Source: Chryseobacterium luteum (GTDB taxonomy: Bacteria > Bacteroidota > Bacteroidia > Flavobacteriales > Weeksellaceae). From it: 39,229 nt of DNA. Made by a program: the position numbers and the translations under genes. The notes beneath the pieces are model-generated. The model worked only from the letters and a program-made list of their open reading frames with translations. It was not told the DNA's origin and did not search any database. The stretch covers positions 1 through 39,229 of the forward strand of contig NZ_JPRO01000034.1 of assembly GCF_000737785.1 (NCBI RefSeq). Direction: 5' to 3'. Shown here piece after piece: positions 7,906 to 16,368 of the stretch. How positions within the stretch are numbered: position 1 is the stretch's first letter; each line of letters begins with the position of its first letter.

Positions 7906-9291
7906 TTATATATCCTGGGTCCTCGTAAAGGGTAAATCAATTCCCTGCATATACATTTGTCTATATGTTGTTGATGATCTTACTGTTTTTTTATCAATTA
8001 AAGCTAAATTCACAGTACAGTCTTCAAACGGATCCTCAATAGTAGTATCGGGATCCTCATATTGAATAAGTTCCGGCAGGTTTTCGGGATAAATAAAATA
8101 AGCAGGAATCAACCGATCATCATCAATACCGAGTTCATCATACACTTTACGTAATCTCGTATATCCTGCTAACTGCCTTGCATCATCCATAGAAGGATTG
8201 CCGTGCTTATATCTGGGTTTGTATTTTGCATCAACTACCGCTTTTATGGTAGGGCTATTGATGATAAAATCCAATTCCTGTTTATTGAATTTATTATGAT
8301 ATTTAACTTCATCTTTTCCGGGGAATTTTTTCCGCAATTCCTTGAAAACATATAATTCAAACAGCTTACTCATATCTATCCAAAAAGGCGGATGCATACA
8401 TTTTTCTCTCTTTGAGTTTCGGGATATATTATAGTCCTGAAGCGCAAGTATCTGGTTACCCAGCTGAATGGCTAGGTTATAATTTTTATAAAATGGATTT
8501 TTCTCTTTATATTTAAGACTGGTAAAAGATCTTTGGCTAACCTGCTGAAATCCTCCCATACAATATCTCATTATCTGAGACAAGCTGTCTTGAATAGGCT
8601 GATGGGGTAGAAAATCATCTAAACAGGAAGCTATACGGGTCATTACAAATTTCAAAAACTGATTTATTTCTATATCATTTCCGAAATTCTGAAATTTACA
8701 CACCGTTTTTGTAAATCTGTTTTTCAGTATGTTCTGCCTGATCTGCTGTCCTACTAAAACTTTTCCTTTTACTTTATTGTTTAGGTTTTCTTCAACGTCA
8801 TAGTAAGACTTCTTAAGACCTTTTTTCACAATATCTTTGGTAACGGAAAGAAACTGAGCAATTAAAAATGGGGTTAAGACCGGCTGCAAATGGTTTTCTA
8901 TTTCAATCCATTCATCATCAAATTTTGTAGTGACAAGATTCTCAAGATGTTCAAAGTTTTCAGGTTCTTTCAGCGCCTCAAGCAACATTTCAATATAGTT
9001 TATTTGCTGTTTCACGTTATTGAGCTTAGGCTCTATATAAACAGGAAATCCAAGCTTAGGCAAACGGTCCAGACCTATAAAATATGAAGATGAAATACTG
9101 CAAAGATATTGAGGATTTTCATTTTCTTTATTCAGCGACACCTCAACACACTGTCTTTTCTGATGACTGTCAAAATAGATTGTATCCTGAGGAACGTCCA
9201 GATCATAATACCCTTTCCAGTCTTTAAGTCTCCGGAAAACTTCTAAATGATCCCGATTATAATATTCAAAATGTTCTGAAATATGAAGCAT
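7906..9291 (-). CDS. mcrC: McrC-like nuclease subunit of a McrBC type IV restriction system
   Basis: A 461-residue protein. The C-terminal half carries a PD-(D/E)xK nuclease core: E313 in LFELYVF, D341 in QELDFII, and D354/K356 in AVVDAKYK. This is the McrC arrangement. The N-terminal half (~residues 1-180) would contact the McrB ring and stimulate its NTPase. It starts 3 bp after mcrB ends, so the two are surely co-transcribed. McrBC cuts DNA carrying modified cytosines and so attacks foreign methylated or hydroxymethylated DNA. Confidence 0.88.
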   Translation of the reverse strand: MLHISEHFEYYNRDHLEVFRRLKDWKGYYDLDVPQDTIYFDSHQKRQCVEVSLNKENENPQYLCSISSSYFIGLDRLPKLGFPVYIEPKLNNVKQQINYIEMLLEALKEPENFEHLENLVTTKFDDEWIEIENHLQPVLTPFLIAQFLSVTKDIVKKGLKKSYYDVEENLNNKVKGKVLVGQQIRQNILKNRFTKTVCKFQNFGNDIEINQFLKFVMTRIASCLDDFLPHQPIQDSLSQIMRYCMGGFQQVSQRSFTSLKYKEKNPFYKNYNLAIQLGNQILALQDYNISRNSKREKCMHPPFWIDMSKLFELYVFKELRKKFPGKDEVKYHNKFNKQELDFIINSPTIKAVVDAKYKPRYKHGNPSMDDARQLAGYTRLRKVYDELGIDDDRLIPAYFIYPENLPELIQYEDPDTTIEDPFEDCTVNLALIDKKTVRSSTTYRQMYMQGIDLPFTRTQDI

Positions 9292-9294
9292 AAT

Positions 9295-11211
9295 TTAAAG
9301 ACTTCCCGTCAGGTTGTTAATTTTTTCTATTGCAGATTCTTTTAATATGCCATCTCTTACATATTCTAAAAGGATGGGCTTAATTTCATATATCAGACGC
9401 ATCTCCATATTTGCTTCCGGTTCTTCCGGTTTTATAAAATATGAATGGCCCAACCAAACATCTTTAGGTTCGAAGTCAGAGGAAAGATATTCTGATCGTA
9501 AAATTTCTATCCCTGAATAATCTTCTTCAGGATTATAATCTTTCACAAATAATTGGGATACTTCTGTAAATAATCCGACATCAAATCTATCCTGCAGTTC
9601 AGGACTCAAATCTTTTGGAAGTACATCTGCAAATGCAAATCTTCTCCGGATGGCATAATCTATGTGTCCCACGCTCCTGTCTGCAGTGTTCATAGTTCCA
9701 ATGATATACAAGTTAGGAGGCAGGATCAGCCTGTTATCTTCATCTTCTATTCTATACATGCTTTCCGCTTCTTTTCCCCGGTATTCCAAGGCATAGATCA
9801 ATTCACCCAGTACAGAGGAAAGATTGGCCCGGTTAATCTCGTCTATAATAAGCACATAGTTTTTCAAAAGCGTTTTTTCAACCCGAGATACCTGAGGCTG
9901 ATAAATTTTCTTAAAAGCCCTGTATTTCTCAACTACTTTTATAAAATAGGTAGAGTGCTGTCTTGTTAATTCTTCTACATCAGACATCCTTTTAATATCC
10001 TGCCTGGTCTCCGCACCATTTTCTATAATTTTTCTGAGTTCGGTATACTTCATATTCAGGCCTTTTTGATGCGCAACCCAATTGTCTCCTCTATATTTAA
10101 AACGGGTTTCATCAGCTGAAAACAGATATACAGCATCAGTAATTATATATTTATGCTCTTCATTCTGAGCCATTTCATCTTTTACGGCCTCAATAAAAGC
10201 ATCGAATATATCATCCTCATCATCAGTAACCTCATATTTGCTGTTCTGTGATGCTTCATAATTGTGAAGAGCACGGGCAGCAAATTTTCCTAAAATCTTA
10301 TTTTCAGCTTTATATAATATGCCATCTCCTTCGTCATTGGGTTTGGATACAATGCCTCTTACAAAGTCTTCGTAGGTATAGGAAGGATGAAATTGAATCA
10401 GCTTAATCTCGTTGGCGTTTTTATGCAGTTTTTTTAATATAAATTTTGCAGAAGCTATTTCATAAGGATCCTGACTATTTTTATTCTGAGGTTGAATATT
10501 GTTCTTAATCTCTTTAATACGTCCCAAAATTTTCGAGAAAGTGGCATGATTAGTATCTTTTGCTCCTGAAGAGCTTAAATGCACTTTGGTATCATCTGTA
10601 CGGGCAACTGTATAATAATCTTCCCTGCCGCTTGCATTTGGAAACTTTTCACCTTCAATCAGCAGGTTTCTGATATCTTCTTCCGTCAGTTCACTTTTGT
10701 TGGAACCTGTTATTAGTTCTGCTATTTCTTTGGCCAATTTCGTTTTTCCTGTTCCAGGAGGACCTTGCAGGATAATTTGTTTTTTATATTGAAGCAGTTT
10801 TTTTATTTCATCCATCTTTTTATGTTTTAAAGAATTGTTATAGTAAAGATTAATATTCTGAATTATTTTTTCATTGTGAATTTGAGCAATACCCTTTATA
10901 TAGTCAAATGTAAAATCACTATCTATGGGAATAATTTCAGCATCATAGTAGAAAAGATTGTCTTCGTAAGGCACATCTTTTTCAGCAAATTCATTTTCAA
11001 CATGCGGCAGTTCATATATTGATTTGCGGAATGATTTTGTTTTAGCGATAGCCAGGGGAGTAAAACCATCGGTAAGAAGTACAAGATTTCCATTGCCAAA
11101 GTCTTTATTAATCCAGCTTATCACAATATTATGCTTAAGCAGTACATCATAAAAGAGAGGAAGACCCTGATTTTTTTTGCCCCATCTGCATCCTAATTTC
11201 CAATATGTCAT
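9295..11211 (-). CDS. mcrB: McrB-like AAA+ NTPase (GTPase) subunit
   Basis: A 638-residue protein. Walker A is GPPGTGKT (residues 150-157), Walker B is LIIDEI (453-458), the McrB signature MNTADRS is at 507-513, and arginine-finger candidates are in RRRFAF (522-527). These define the McrB GTP-dependent translocase. The N-terminal ~130 residues (WKLGCRWGKKNQGLPLFYDV...) should be the specificity domain that reads modified DNA. I do not recognise its class; it is not an obvious copy of the E. coli McrB N-terminal domain. A ~140-residue insert (about 310-450) separates the HPSYTYEDF motif from Walker B. The modified base recognised is unknown. Confidence 0.88.
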   Translation of the reverse strand: MTYWKLGCRWGKKNQGLPLFYDVLLKHNIVISWINKDFGNGNLVLLTDGFTPLAIAKTKSFRKSIYELPHVENEFAEKDVPYEDNLFYYDAEIIPIDSDFTFDYIKGIAQIHNEKIIQNINLYYNNSLKHKKMDEIKKLLQYKKQIILQGPPGTGKTKLAKEIAELITGSNKSELTEEDIRNLLIEGEKFPNASGREDYYTVARTDDTKVHLSSSGAKDTNHATFSKILGRIKEIKNNIQPQNKNSQDPYEIASAKFILKKLHKNANEIKLIQFHPSYTYEDFVRGIVSKPNDEGDGILYKAENKILGKFAARALHNYEASQNSKYEVTDDEDDIFDAFIEAVKDEMAQNEEHKYIITDAVYLFSADETRFKYRGDNWVAHQKGLNMKYTELRKIIENGAETRQDIKRMSDVEELTRQHSTYFIKVVEKYRAFKKIYQPQVSRVEKTLLKNYVLIIDEINRANLSSVLGELIYALEYRGKEAESMYRIEDEDNRLILPPNLYIIGTMNTADRSVGHIDYAIRRRFAFADVLPKDLSPELQDRFDVGLFTEVSQLFVKDYNPEEDYSGIEILRSEYLSSDFEPKDVWLGHSYFIKPEEPEANMEMRLIYEIKPILLEYVRDGILKESAIEKINNLTGSL

Positions 11212-11474
11212 TTCAATGCTGGTATTAGTTGCTTTTTGTGGCGAAAAGCAGCGTTATCATGTTTCGATGATGAAAGGTAGGCCGAAGGAATATCCGGTGT
11301 GAGTAATATAATCATGGTTAATATTTATTGCCCACAAGTATACCAAAAAAAATTAATTCCTCATTACGGGAAACCACTAGTTTATAAAAAAATTAGCTCA
11401 GCATAATTCCGTAACTGCTTATCAGTATTATGCTAACCAGCTACAGTGGGTTTATATAGCTGCCATTGCTGCTG
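11212..11474. other. Gene-free spacer upstream of mcrB
   Basis: No ORF worth calling. An inverted repeat AGCATAAT ... ATTATGCT lies at 11400-11434. It continues into the GC-rich repeat block that follows. Confidence 0.5.
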
Positions 11475-11710
11475 TTTAAGTGCCTTCACCCGGTCCGGAA
11501 ATGCCCGGAATCGCTTATATAAGTATCTGAGGGCGGTTTAGGAAGTACCGGGAGACACTTCACTAAATGGTTTCAGGGTGTTTTGAAATGCCTGGACCCC
11601 CTTGGGTAAGGGGGTCCAGGTACTTGTATAAATGGGTCCGGAAAGTTAGTGACCGGCCTCCGGCACTTCTGTAACCGGCTTAAGCCTTATCAGGACCTGC
11701 CGGAGGCGGT
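11475..11710. repeat. Degenerate ~43-bp GC-rich tandem repeats with a strong hairpin
   Basis: Units begin with TT...TAA-type sequence and end in CAC/CCC. Apparent starts are at 11475, 11515, 11559, 11602 (half unit), 11624 and 11667, giving steps of 40, 44, 43, 22 and 43 bp. Shared pieces include GGTCCGGAAATG, GGAAGTACCGGG, GAAATGCCTGGA and GGGTCCGGAAAG. A hairpin with a 13-bp perfect stem (CCTGGACCCCCTT, 11591-11603, with 11608-11620) spans one junction. The last unit runs into the 3' end of the gene at 11680. It is clearly richer in G+C than its surroundings. Function is unknown. Confidence 0.55.
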
Positions 11711-12180
11711 GTAGAAGTGGCTGCAGTGGCTGATGTGACAAAGAACTGCCTCATATCTTCATAAATTACATTGGTTCCGGGAACATTTTCCCCTGAAAGA
11801 AATTTTATATTCCTGTAAAATGTAATAGCGTTGTGATAGTTATCGTGATCCAGCAGCACTTTGGTATCGGACAGCTGCTCGGTTAAGGAGCTGATGCGCT
11901 GCAGCCGGTTCTCTATCTGTTCTCTTGCTGCAAAATCTTTATCGAACTCTGTTTTATCCAGAAAGTTGGGGACAAACTGGGGGTACTGCTCCATATAGCT
12001 TTTCGCTTTGTTTACAAAAAGCTTATTCTGCTCTGCAATGCTTCCGTACTGCTGTCTTTCTTCGGGGATAAGGTTGATTGTTTTTCCTGAAAAAACTGCT
12101 TCAATAGTCTGCAATGCGGTATCCAGGTTTGACAGCTCTTCACTGGAAAAGTTTAAACTGATTAAATTGTCTAATGCCAT
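11680..12180 (-). CDS. Hypothetical alpha-helical protein
   Basis: A 166-residue protein with no signal peptide or membrane segment, so probably cytoplasmic. Most of it is predicted helical (LSNLDTALQTIEAVFSG, FAAREQIENRLQRISSLTEQ). The tail is a low-complexity Ala/Thr/Pro stretch (TSATAATSTPPPAGPDKA) whose DNA merges with the degenerate 43-bp repeats downstream. I do not recognise a named domain. Codon use and regular composition support it being a real gene, as does an exact -7 box (TATATTTG) 30 bp upstream. Confidence 0.75.
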   Translation of the reverse strand: MALDNLISLNFSSEELSNLDTALQTIEAVFSGKTINLIPEERQQYGSIAEQNKLFVNKAKSYMEQYPQFVPNFLDKTEFDKDFAAREQIENRLQRISSLTEQLSDTKVLLDHDNYHNAITFYRNIKFLSGENVPGTNVIYEDMRQFFVTSATAATSTPPPAGPDKA

Positions 12181-12209
12181 GATTGTGTGTTTTTGGTTGT
12201 TAATACATT

Positions 12210-12217
12210 CAAATATA
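12210..12217 (-). promoter_or_regulatory. -7 box for the hypothetical gene at 11680-12180
   Basis: TATATTTG on the minus strand matches TAnnTTTG exactly, 30 bp upstream of the start codon. No good -33 TTG was found at the usual spacing. Confidence 0.45.
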
Positions 12218-12412
12218 GGGAGTATAAACCATTTAAAAATAAGCAGTTATCAATTTTAAGAGGCTCATTAATCAAATAATAAAAAACAAATAATGGGTTT
12301 TTATTTTTGCGGTTTTTTAATGAAAAAAATTAGGAATTAAAGAGGAAAATCAAAAACTCAGAAAAACCATATTCTGATACCCTGCGGATTTCCGTAGCTG
12401 AACAGAATCTTA

Positions 12413-12559
12413 GTGGCTGTTTAAATTTATAAATCCCGTTGATTGGGCAGATTACGCAGATTTTTATAACGAAATAAATCTCCTATGTGCGGGAGGAACA
12501 GGTTTCTTTAGTCATTATTTCTGCATCATAATTGTATTGAATACAATTTAAACAGGCCC
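12413..12559. mobile_element. MITE-like element (147 bp) with TTA target duplication
   Basis: Terminal inverted repeats: GTGGCTGTTTAAATTT at the left and the inverse of GGGCCTGTTTAAATT at the right. Both sides are flanked by TTA (12410-12412 and 12560-12562). The interior holds the family A arm (CCCGTTGATTGGGCAGATTACG) and a stretch shared with the 32578-32737 copy (TTTCTTTAGTCATTATTTCT). It is non-coding, so movement would need a transposase in trans. The rest of the 12181-12633 gap holds a -7 box and a terminator. Confidence 0.7.
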
Positions 12560-12570
12560 TTAGCGATCAT

Positions 12571-12601
12571 AAAAAAACAGCTCCATTGAAGCTGTTTTTT
12601 T
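12571..12601 (-). terminator. Intrinsic terminator of the XRE regulator gene
   Basis: AAAAAAACAGCT and AGCTGTTTTTTT pair over a short loop. It lies ~33 bp past the XRE stop, and on the minus strand it ends in a T-run. Confidence 0.75.
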
Positions 12602-12633
12602 ATGATATGATCTGTATTTCCGAAGAAAGAGGA

Positions 12634-13011
12634 TTATCTTTTGGATTTAAGGGTTTTTACTTCCTGTTTAAGTGACTCAACTTGTTCTTTCAGAATTTTA
12701 ATGTAATCTTGTAAGTTGTCCATGATAGCATTTGGAATATTATAATACTGCTCGTAATAGTTTCCTGCATTAGCATTATCATTAAGGGTAAAGTTCTCAT
12801 TATTTACTCCACTTAAATTTTTATCTTCTCTAATGTCTTCTACCGGGACCTCTAATGCTCTAGCCAGCTTTTCCCACTCATCGTCAAAGATCCTTACTCC
12901 ACCACTCTCCTTTCGGGAATAGTTGGAAACGTCTGTTGCAATGATGTTAGACATATATTCCTGTGTGAAGCCTTTTTGCTTTCTTAGATTTCTTAGCTTT
13001 TCCATAGTCAT
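12634..13011 (-). CDS. XRE-family helix-turn-helix regulator
   Basis: A 125-residue protein. Residues ~3-60 form a Cro/CI-type HTH (LRNLRKQKGFTQEYMSNII, then NYSRKESGG). A middle Asn-rich linker follows, and residues ~98-125 form a coiled coil (IKILKEQVESLKQEVKTLKS), probably for dimerisation. The start may be the ATG at 13011 or the one two codons on. It lies directly downstream of the Septu-like pair on the same strand but has its own -7 box, so it may be a stand-alone regulator of the defence genes. That role is inferred. Confidence 0.85.
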   Translation of the reverse strand: MTMEKLRNLRKQKGFTQEYMSNIIATDVSNYSRKESGGVRIFDDEWEKLARALEVPVEDIREDKNLSGVNNENFTLNDNANAGNYYEQYYNIPNAIMDNLQDYIKILKEQVESLKQEVKTLKSKR

Positions 13012-13026
13012 GGGCGTGTGTTTTTA

Positions 13027-13034
13027 CAAATATA
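13027..13034 (-). promoter_or_regulatory. -7 box of the XRE regulator gene
   Basis: Exact TATATTTG on the minus strand, 16 bp before the start codon, implying a very short leader. A TCAGACTTTAGT block ~25 bp further upstream shares AGACTTT with the palindrome at the ptuA promoter. Confidence 0.45.
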
Positions 13035-13205
13035 GAGAAAAATTGGTTTTGGTTTTACTAAAGTCTGAATATAAAACTCACTATCAAGTTGAGCTTATAT
13101 TAGTGTCAAACCTCTTTAAAATAATGGTATAATTTTCAGAAGAAATTTATCGAGTTTAATGGTTTTGTATTTAGCTAATAATATTAATGTTTATGTAAAA
13201 AAAAA

Positions 13206-13949
13206 TTAATTGTAAAAATATCTATAAGCAATTGCATCTTTCAACTTAAGCCCATTACTTAGAAGCTCTGCGTACAAAATAATACCCGTCTTATTAAAAA
13301 GCTCTAATGCAACCTTTTTCAACGCTCTTTCTAATCTATTCCTGTTTAAAAATATAGTGTTATCATAATTTTTACGCATATGTCGCCATAATTTCCTGTA
13401 ATTTACATACTGATCATTTGCCAACCCTATTTTAGTTATTTCATCTTGATATTTTATAGAAAAAATGTAACCATTATCATTATAAGAAAATTCTTTTTTT
13501 ACATTTACCTCAAAAACAAAAGGTCTTATTTCTTTTGTATCTCTTGTATTATTACACAGCTTACAGCAAGCTAATAAATTATAATAAGATATGTCATGAG
13601 GTAGGTTATCCAAAGATGAAGTTGGAATATGCCTCGTCATAACATCAAAATGAATCTTTTCTGTACATTTTACTTTATAATTAGAAAAGATATTATGTGA
13701 CTGAGGATTGTTTGGATATAAGTGCTCAATAGTTGAAGAATCGTTTTTCTCTAACTCTTTGAGACAATAACAACAAAGACTATTTTGCTCATCAATCAAT
13801 AAACCCTTAATCGTATTTTTAAAATTTATTGAGAATCCACTATAATTGTACTTCGTATAATTATGTGCTGAAATATTCCATTTGTGTGTTTCAAATTTAA
13901 TATATTCGGGATAAAATATAGCTTGATGTTTTTTATTAATAAATTCCAT
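13206..13949 (-). CDS. ptuB: HNH endonuclease of a Septu-like defence system (PtuB-like)
   Basis: A 247-residue protein. It has the zinc-bound HNH layout: CxxC at C59-C62 (LCCYC), the catalytic pair E75-H76 in STIEHLYPN, N124, and a second CxxC at C129-C132 (CCKLCN). This is the PtuB/TIGR02646-like pattern. It lies 3 bp after the ATPase gene, so they form one operon. In Septu the PtuA ATPase and PtuB nuclease form a complex that gives anti-phage protection. The pair also occurs inside some retron systems, but no reverse transcriptase is seen here. The gene is notably AT-rich, which suggests horizontal gain. Confidence 0.75.
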   Translation of the reverse strand: MEFINKKHQAIFYPEYIKFETHKWNISAHNYTKYNYSGFSINFKNTIKGLLIDEQNSLCCYCLKELEKNDSSTIEHLYPNNPQSHNIFSNYKVKCTEKIHFDVMTRHIPTSSLDNLPHDISYYNLLACCKLCNNTRDTKEIRPFVFEVNVKKEFSYNDNGYIFSIKYQDEITKIGLANDQYVNYRKLWRHMRKNYDNTIFLNRNRLERALKKVALELFNKTGIILYAELLSNGLKLKDAIAYRYFYN

Positions 13950-13952
13950 AAT

Positions 13953-15413
13953 CTATGATAATTTATTTTGAATAAATTTAGGTATATCGCCTTTAAATAA
14001 ATCTCTTATTTTATTGAAATATTCGTTGGCTAATTTTTTATCTTCATCTTTTAAAAATTGATACGCATTTATATAAGTATCTAAAAGTTTATCTGATATA
14101 TCAACTCCCATCACATTTAAAAGATTAGAATTATAGTCCATCGTATATAGGTTTTCAAGCACTTCATCAGAATATTTGCCATGATCTCTTTCTAATTGTA
14201 TAACTTTAGTTGCTTCTTTATCTGCAAAAAAATTACTTAATATAATTGGAGAATGAGTTGTTATTATAAACTGTAATCCTGGAAAAGTTTTTCTAAACCT
14301 CTCCACAACTGTCTGTTGCAAACTCGGATGTAAATGAAGTTCCAATTCATCAATTAAAACCAAACCATCAAAATTTTCCGTTTTCCCGTTTAGAATATAC
14401 CATCTATAAGCAATATCATATACAATATGTATTAACCTTTGATAACCCATCGGTAATGATTCTTCATTATACATTCCTTCATTAAAAGAATCTTCTTTAC
14501 CAAAATTAAAGAAAAGATATTCTTCTTTCTCTGTTCTTCTTTTTTTGATGTCAAAAAGGATTAAATCATCAGCATCAAATTCATTAACTCTGGAAAAAAA
14601 CAGCATTAACCTTTCTGTTACAAAATCAAACTCTTCTTCAAACTTCCATGTCTGTGAGTTTTTTCTTTCTTTACTTAATTGTAATCGATTTTGTAGAGAA
14701 ATAATCTGTGCATCCAATGTCGCAAAATCATGAGTACTAAAATTGGATCTTCTTGATTGTAATGATTCGATGTCTTTAATTAAATCTGATATAGTCTCAG
14801 TATCTTGCAAAATTTCATTTAAAATATATTTTGTACGGAGAAACCAAGATGACACTACACTTCCATCACTATTCCAAAGAAAATACCCTGCATCTCTTGG
14901 AATAACATTAGACTTTGTAATTATTCTATTGAAGCTATTTACAACAGCATTTCCTGTCTTTTTTTTATGCGGATAGCAATCACCATAAAAACCTAATAAA
15001 GGTAATTGTGATGTAGCCTTTAGATGATGGGTTTCAAATTTCTTTTGAGCATTCTTATATAACGCAGAATGAATCTTACCTTTGTATTTATCTTTAAAAA
15101 ACCTCCAGCTTAGTTCCTTATTATCAAAAATAACATCATATTTAATATTAGTAGGCCACATAAAACCTTCTCCATTCTCTATAAAAGTTGTATCCCAATC
15201 ATTTAAGCCTTCTACTTTATTACCATTATTCTTAATGAGTTTATTACCTTCTACATTAGAGAAAATAAATGTCATCCCCTTTCTAATCGCACTTAAAAGA
15301 GAAGACTTACCCGTACCATTTTTACCAATAATAATAGTACAGTCAGAACCAAAATGAAAATCATTGTCCTGATAACATCTATAGTTTTGCAGTTTAACAG
15401 ATTTTAGTTTCAT
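13953..15413 (-). CDS. ptuA: AAA/ABC-type ATPase of a Septu-like defence system (PtuA-like)
   Basis: A 486-residue SMC/OLD-like ATPase. Walker A is GKNGTGKS (residues 30-37), a signature-like segment SLPMGYQR is at 319-326, Walker B is LVLIDELE (351-358) followed by LHLHP, and the H-loop is THSP (386-389). A helical segment (about 205-265) separates the two halves. With the HNH gene 3 bp downstream this matches Septu PtuA-PtuB. Other nuclease-linked OLD-like ATPases are possible, so the subtype is not certain. Promoter: see the palindrome at 15432. Base composition is clearly AT-richer than the flanking housekeeping genes. Confidence 0.75.
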   Translation of the reverse strand: MKLKSVKLQNYRCYQDNDFHFGSDCTIIIGKNGTGKSSLLSAIRKGMTFIFSNVEGNKLIKNNGNKVEGLNDWDTTFIENGEGFMWPTNIKYDVIFDNKELSWRFFKDKYKGKIHSALYKNAQKKFETHHLKATSQLPLLGFYGDCYPHKKKTGNAVVNSFNRIITKSNVIPRDAGYFLWNSDGSVVSSWFLRTKYILNEILQDTETISDLIKDIESLQSRRSNFSTHDFATLDAQIISLQNRLQLSKERKNSQTWKFEEEFDFVTERLMLFFSRVNEFDADDLILFDIKKRRTEKEEYLFFNFGKEDSFNEGMYNEESLPMGYQRLIHIVYDIAYRWYILNGKTENFDGLVLIDELELHLHPSLQQTVVERFRKTFPGLQFIITTHSPIILSNFFADKEATKVIQLERDHGKYSDEVLENLYTMDYNSNLLNVMGVDISDKLLDTYINAYQFLKDEDKKLANEYFNKIRDLFKGDIPKFIQNKLS

Positions 15414-15431
15414 AGACTACTATTTAAGTTT

Positions 15432-15457
15432 AGACTTTTCAAATGTATTAAAAGTCT
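15432..15457 (-). promoter_or_regulatory. Palindromic operator bracketing the -7 box of the Septu-like operon
   Basis: AGACTTTT (15432-15439) and AAAAGTCT (15450-15457) are perfect inverted arms. The 10-bp spacer holds an exact minus-strand -7 box TACATTTG (complement of 15440-15447). The start codon of ptuA is ~20 bp further on. A repressor bound here would block the promoter; the XRE protein at 12634 is the obvious candidate, by inference. Confidence 0.5.
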
Positions 15458-15564
15458 GGTATTTATAATTGTTAATTATTTTACGGTTATCAAAGATAAG
15501 GTTAAAGATTTTCAGCGACAAATAAGTATTATAATTCCGTTAATTATAAAAATCAATATCCCCA

Positions 15565-16287
15565 CTACAACCCCTTCTTCCCCTCTATCCAATACGCCTG
15601 CGATCTGATACATTTCCCATCCACGCCCTTCGCTTTAAGAAACTTCCGGATTACAGACATCGTATTTCCGTTTCCTGTAAGATAGAAAACCGCTTCGTTG
15701 TTGTAAATGGCTTGTTTTTCTTCTTGTAAAAACTCCTCCAAAACTTCCATAGTGCTCTGAATGTCGTTTTTGGGAGCATGATATCCGTACAGTCCTAATT
15801 CTTTCAATGCGGCAGGCTCTTCAAGTTCATGAAGACAGACAAATGTACCGCCGATCTCCTCGGCCGCTTCTTTGATGGAAAGGGAACTCCCTAAGGAAGT
15901 TTCATCGCCTATGGAGAAATGAATTTCTGCGTTGGGTTCAAAAAAACGCTTTCCCCTTGGTAGTAAAATTTTTGTAGTGTCACCTACTGAAAGACTATTG
16001 GCAAAACTGCTTCCCACAGAACCGGTATCATGAAGATGAAATATCACATCGAAAGTCCCAGCCTGCTTATTAAAATTGAAAGGTGAATAATTCCGGTAAT
16101 CCCTCTCGGTAACCCTTATTCCTATCGCATACGCAGGTTCGAAATGAACATCTTCCAGGTCGGAAGCAAACCGGATAAGGCGAAGATCTGTTGAAAGGTT
16201 TTCTGTATGAATAACGGTGCATTCTTTAAATTTTGAGGACATGACATTTTCTAAAGTGTCATTGATCCATTTTGGTAAGCTTGGCAT
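15565..16287 (-). CDS. Siderophore-interacting-protein-like FAD-dependent reductase
   Basis: A 240-residue protein. The RNYSPFNF segment (about residues 61-68) matches the RxYS/T FAD-binding motif. FHLHDTGSVGSSFANSLSVGD (split across ~80-100) matches the second flavin/pyrophosphate region, and the C terminus SQAYWIEGKKG matches the end of SIP/ViuB-type proteins. Such enzymes release iron from ferric siderophores with NAD(P)H. The AraC gene 81 bp upstream on the same strand is the probable regulator. No siderophore gene is next to it, so the substrate is unknown. Confidence 0.8.
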   Translation of the reverse strand: MPSLPKWINDTLENVMSSKFKECTVIHTENLSTDLRLIRFASDLEDVHFEPAYAIGIRVTERDYRNYSPFNFNKQAGTFDVIFHLHDTGSVGSSFANSLSVGDTTKILLPRGKRFFEPNAEIHFSIGDETSLGSSLSIKEAAEEIGGTFVCLHELEEPAALKELGLYGYHAPKNDIQSTMEVLEEFLQEEKQAIYNNEAVFYLTGNGNTMSVIRKFLKAKGVDGKCIRSQAYWIEGKKGL

Positions 16288-16368
16288 AAAAAATTTTAAT
16301 GCAAAGGAAGCCGCAAAATGAATAGGGAACGATAGCCATATCAGGGAATTAATTGGACAATTCGCGGT

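Noticed and set aside
13206..15413. Retron carrying PtuA/PtuB as effector
   Set aside because: No reverse transcriptase gene or msr/msd-like structure is next to the pair, so a stand-alone Septu-like system fits better.
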